Part shown: positions 62,133-64,000 of the stretch, one piece after another | How the letters are laid out: the number at the start of each line of letters is the position of its first letter | How positions within the stretch are numbered: the stretch's first letter is position 1 | NCBI RefSeq assembly: GCF_932526225.1 | Contig: NC_064034.1 | Coordinates: 64,501-128,500, forward strand | DNA from: Nematostella vectensis | Taxonomy: Eukaryota > Cnidaria > Anthozoa > Actiniaria > Edwardsiidae | Direction of reading: 5' to 3' | DNA length: 64,000 nt | Notes under the pieces: generated by a model | What the model was told of the DNA's origin: nothing | Seen by the model: only the letters and a program-made list of their open reading frames with translations | Database searches by the model: none | Program-made: the position numbers and the translations under genes

Positions 62133-64000
62133 CTGTAATACGCTAAGGCGTAGTTCACGGGTTAATGAAGGTTTTGACATTTCAACCTTACATCCACATG
62201 AAAGTAATGCCTAATATCGAGTGCCCTACAGTAAGTGTTTTGCAGTCAAGTTGTTTTCTGTTAGTAGGTAAAAAATTATTCTAAATAATAGTAATCATAG
62301 CTATGGTCACCACTTACACATATAGCACTTGTAATGAAAAGAAAGAAAAAATATATATATGCAGTCAAACAACAGAATTACATGATAACCTTGAATATAT
62401 TGAATAAAGGACTGCAAAGAAACATCTTTTGTACTAGTTGCTTGAATTGACCCTTGGCTATTTTTAGCTGAATTCCCCTCCCCTCTAAAAAAGAAAATAA
62501 TAATAACAGAACAAAACTAAAAATAAAACAAACACAACAGAGACCCCCGACCAACAATTTTGATTTTTTTTTACTCTCCTTTAAAGGGGGAGTGTCATGT
62601 TTAAGAGATTTGCAATAGCTCTAGAGCCCTGACACAATGAACTTCAGTGAAATTCTAATACTGAATTATGAGCTTTTGGTACATGTGGGAGACTTTAAAC
62701 AAAACAAAAATAAAATGACCACAAACTGTCCATTAACATAGTTTTCAATATAATATTGCATATTATTTAATAAGGTATTGACAGCTTTTAAAAAGTTCAA
62801 CTGTTTGTAGACACTTAAAAGCCTACAATAATCACTGACTACAGACATGCGCAGTACTATGTTGCCGCCCCTTTAAAGTAAAATACAGCTTTACTTAGTC
62901 AGCGTAGACAAAATTGCGGATTTTGTCAATATTCTAATATGAAGATGTCAATATTCTCCCCCTTACGACTTTATTTCTATTTATTTTATGATTTTCACAT
63001 GATACCAAAACAGCGTCTTTTTTCTTCGCTAATTTGATGTCATGTACACAATAAAAGAGATTCGCCCGTGCGCATGGCGAGTCCCCAAGGGACCCAAGAC
63101 GCCCAAATAGACCTCTATTTTTTGTCATCCACAATCTCGGCGAGCTGTGCGTGGCGTAACCGTATTACAGGCCTGGGATCCTGGTTATTGTCCTCCCCAT
63201 TAATGCGCGGGTTGGGATAACCTTGCAAGAGTGTTGTACAGCATATTCGCTCGGAAATATCGGTGCTTGGGGCCTTCGGGTTCTTTACAGCCTTCCGTAA
63301 AAGCCTTGTGCTGCCATACCGATTGGGTAATCCGTATGTATGGTTTCCGTTTTGTTCTTCAGACCGGGTTCGATCCCAGGCCAATGGGCTTTTTTTTTTA
63401 ATTCGTTTTGTTTCCTTTGTGCTGGACCCCCTTAATCCTGATAGGTTTTGCGCAAAAATAATAAAAAAAAGTGAGTTTGCAAAATAAGCTTGCTAGATTT
63501 ATTGATTATATGTATTCAATTTGTTCCTAGGAAGTTAACAAAAAACACAAAGCAAAGAGTTTGAGGAAGTAAACAAGTATGTGAACTTTAATGTTCTATT
63601 TGAAGGGGTGCATTTTGTACAGGGAAGCATACATAGAATGTTTAACTGGTGGAGAGGGAAGAGGTAAAAGTTTATTGAGCATAATTTCAACAATAGCAGG
63701 GGGAAGAGAGGGGCACTCTCTTCATACAATATTGCAGTTGTTACCTATTATTAAATAAGTTTGTAACATGTCTTTGTTTATTAAGCAAGGTCTATTTCTG
63801 AGACAAGCAAACTCAAGTAAGAGCTGTTGAAATAACAGGTGAGTGTTAAAAAAAACAATTATCTGATTAGAAAACTACTGTAGATTCCTTTGCACCAAAA
63901 TAAGAACAAACTTCATTTTGTTTGTTATTTATGAGGAACGAGATGAGCTCTACAAAGCCATAAAGAAACATGTATTGCTCATCTAAATTATACAAGTAAA
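62133..64000. repeat. Unit 32, partial (cut by the window end)
   Basis: The left half is B-like (TTCTGTTAG, ATAGCACTTG, GAATTACATG, TTACTCTCC) and the right half C-like (GAATGTTTA, GTAAGAGCTG). About 135 bp of the unit lie beyond the window. Candidate RNA block 63152-63389. Confidence 0.93.

Larger units (their letters stand above)
1..64000. repeat. Tandem satellite-like array of ~2.0-kb units (31 full copies plus 1 partial)
   Basis: The same unit recurs head to tail from the first to the last base. Landmarks such as the 14-bp hairpin TACGCTAAAGCGTA, the block GGTTCGATCCC and the sequence TTCACGGGTTAATG return every 1987-2016 bp in the same orientation. Copies differ by scattered substitutions, microsatellite and homopolymer length changes and a few short indels. 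No unique DNA interrupts the array, so both of its edges lie outside the window. The unit does not match 5S or 45S rDNA, snRNA or histone clusters that I can recognise. Its period is far too long for a CRISPR array. Confidence 0.98.

Noticed and set aside
1-64000. rDNA, 5S, snRNA or histone cluster
   Set aside because: None of the conserved sequences of these families is recognisable in the unit.

Overview
The whole window is the inside of one long tandem array: 31 complete copies and one partial copy of a unit of about 2.0 kb (1987-2016 bp), all in the same orientation, with no unique flanking DNA at either end. I find no convincing protein-coding gene. The AT-rich composition, the TA and AAT microsatellites, a Pol III-type promoter/terminator signature and a TTAA-flanked miniature element point to a eukaryotic nuclear genome, most likely an animal. 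The species cannot be told from the sequence.

Unit plan, using copy 1 (phase chosen arbitrarily): 1-29 right half of a 113-bp inverted-repeat element; 38-217 strongly conserved AT-rich DNA; 218-390 TA and AAT microsatellites; 391-790 AT-rich DNA with short palindromes; 797-830 a duplicated 12-mer; 934-1263 a visibly GC-richer block; 1264-1273 a T run; 1274-1918 AT-rich DNA; 1923-2043 the TTAA-flanked element again, spanning the junction with copy 2. The GC-richer block is the part most likely to have a function. It holds an A-box match, a B-box match, an 11-bp perfect long-range helix, a cUUCGg-capped hairpin and an immediate T7-T11 run. Together these suggest a plus-strand structured RNA of roughly 240 nt, or a tRNA-derived relic, made by RNA polymerase III. 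This is an inference; no known RNA family was recognised.

Array structure: copies 1-21 belong to seven recurrent subtypes (named A-G here) that follow one another in the fixed order A-B-C-D-E-F-G. Only parts of this seven-unit higher-order repeat (about 14 kb) appear. Successive blocks are A-B-C-D-E/F-G (copies 1-6), A/D-E-F-G (7-10), A-B/C-D-E-F-G (11-16), A/F-G (17-18) and A-B-C (19-21). Each shortened block has one hybrid unit exactly where subtypes are missing, as expected from unequal crossing-over. Copies 22-32 do not follow this order, differ more from one another, and contain a recent X-Y-X-Y dimer duplication (copies 26-29). This looks like a less homogenised part of the array.

All subtype calls, junctions and folds were made by eye. 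Multiple alignment, covariation analysis and small-RNA sequencing would be the decisive checks.
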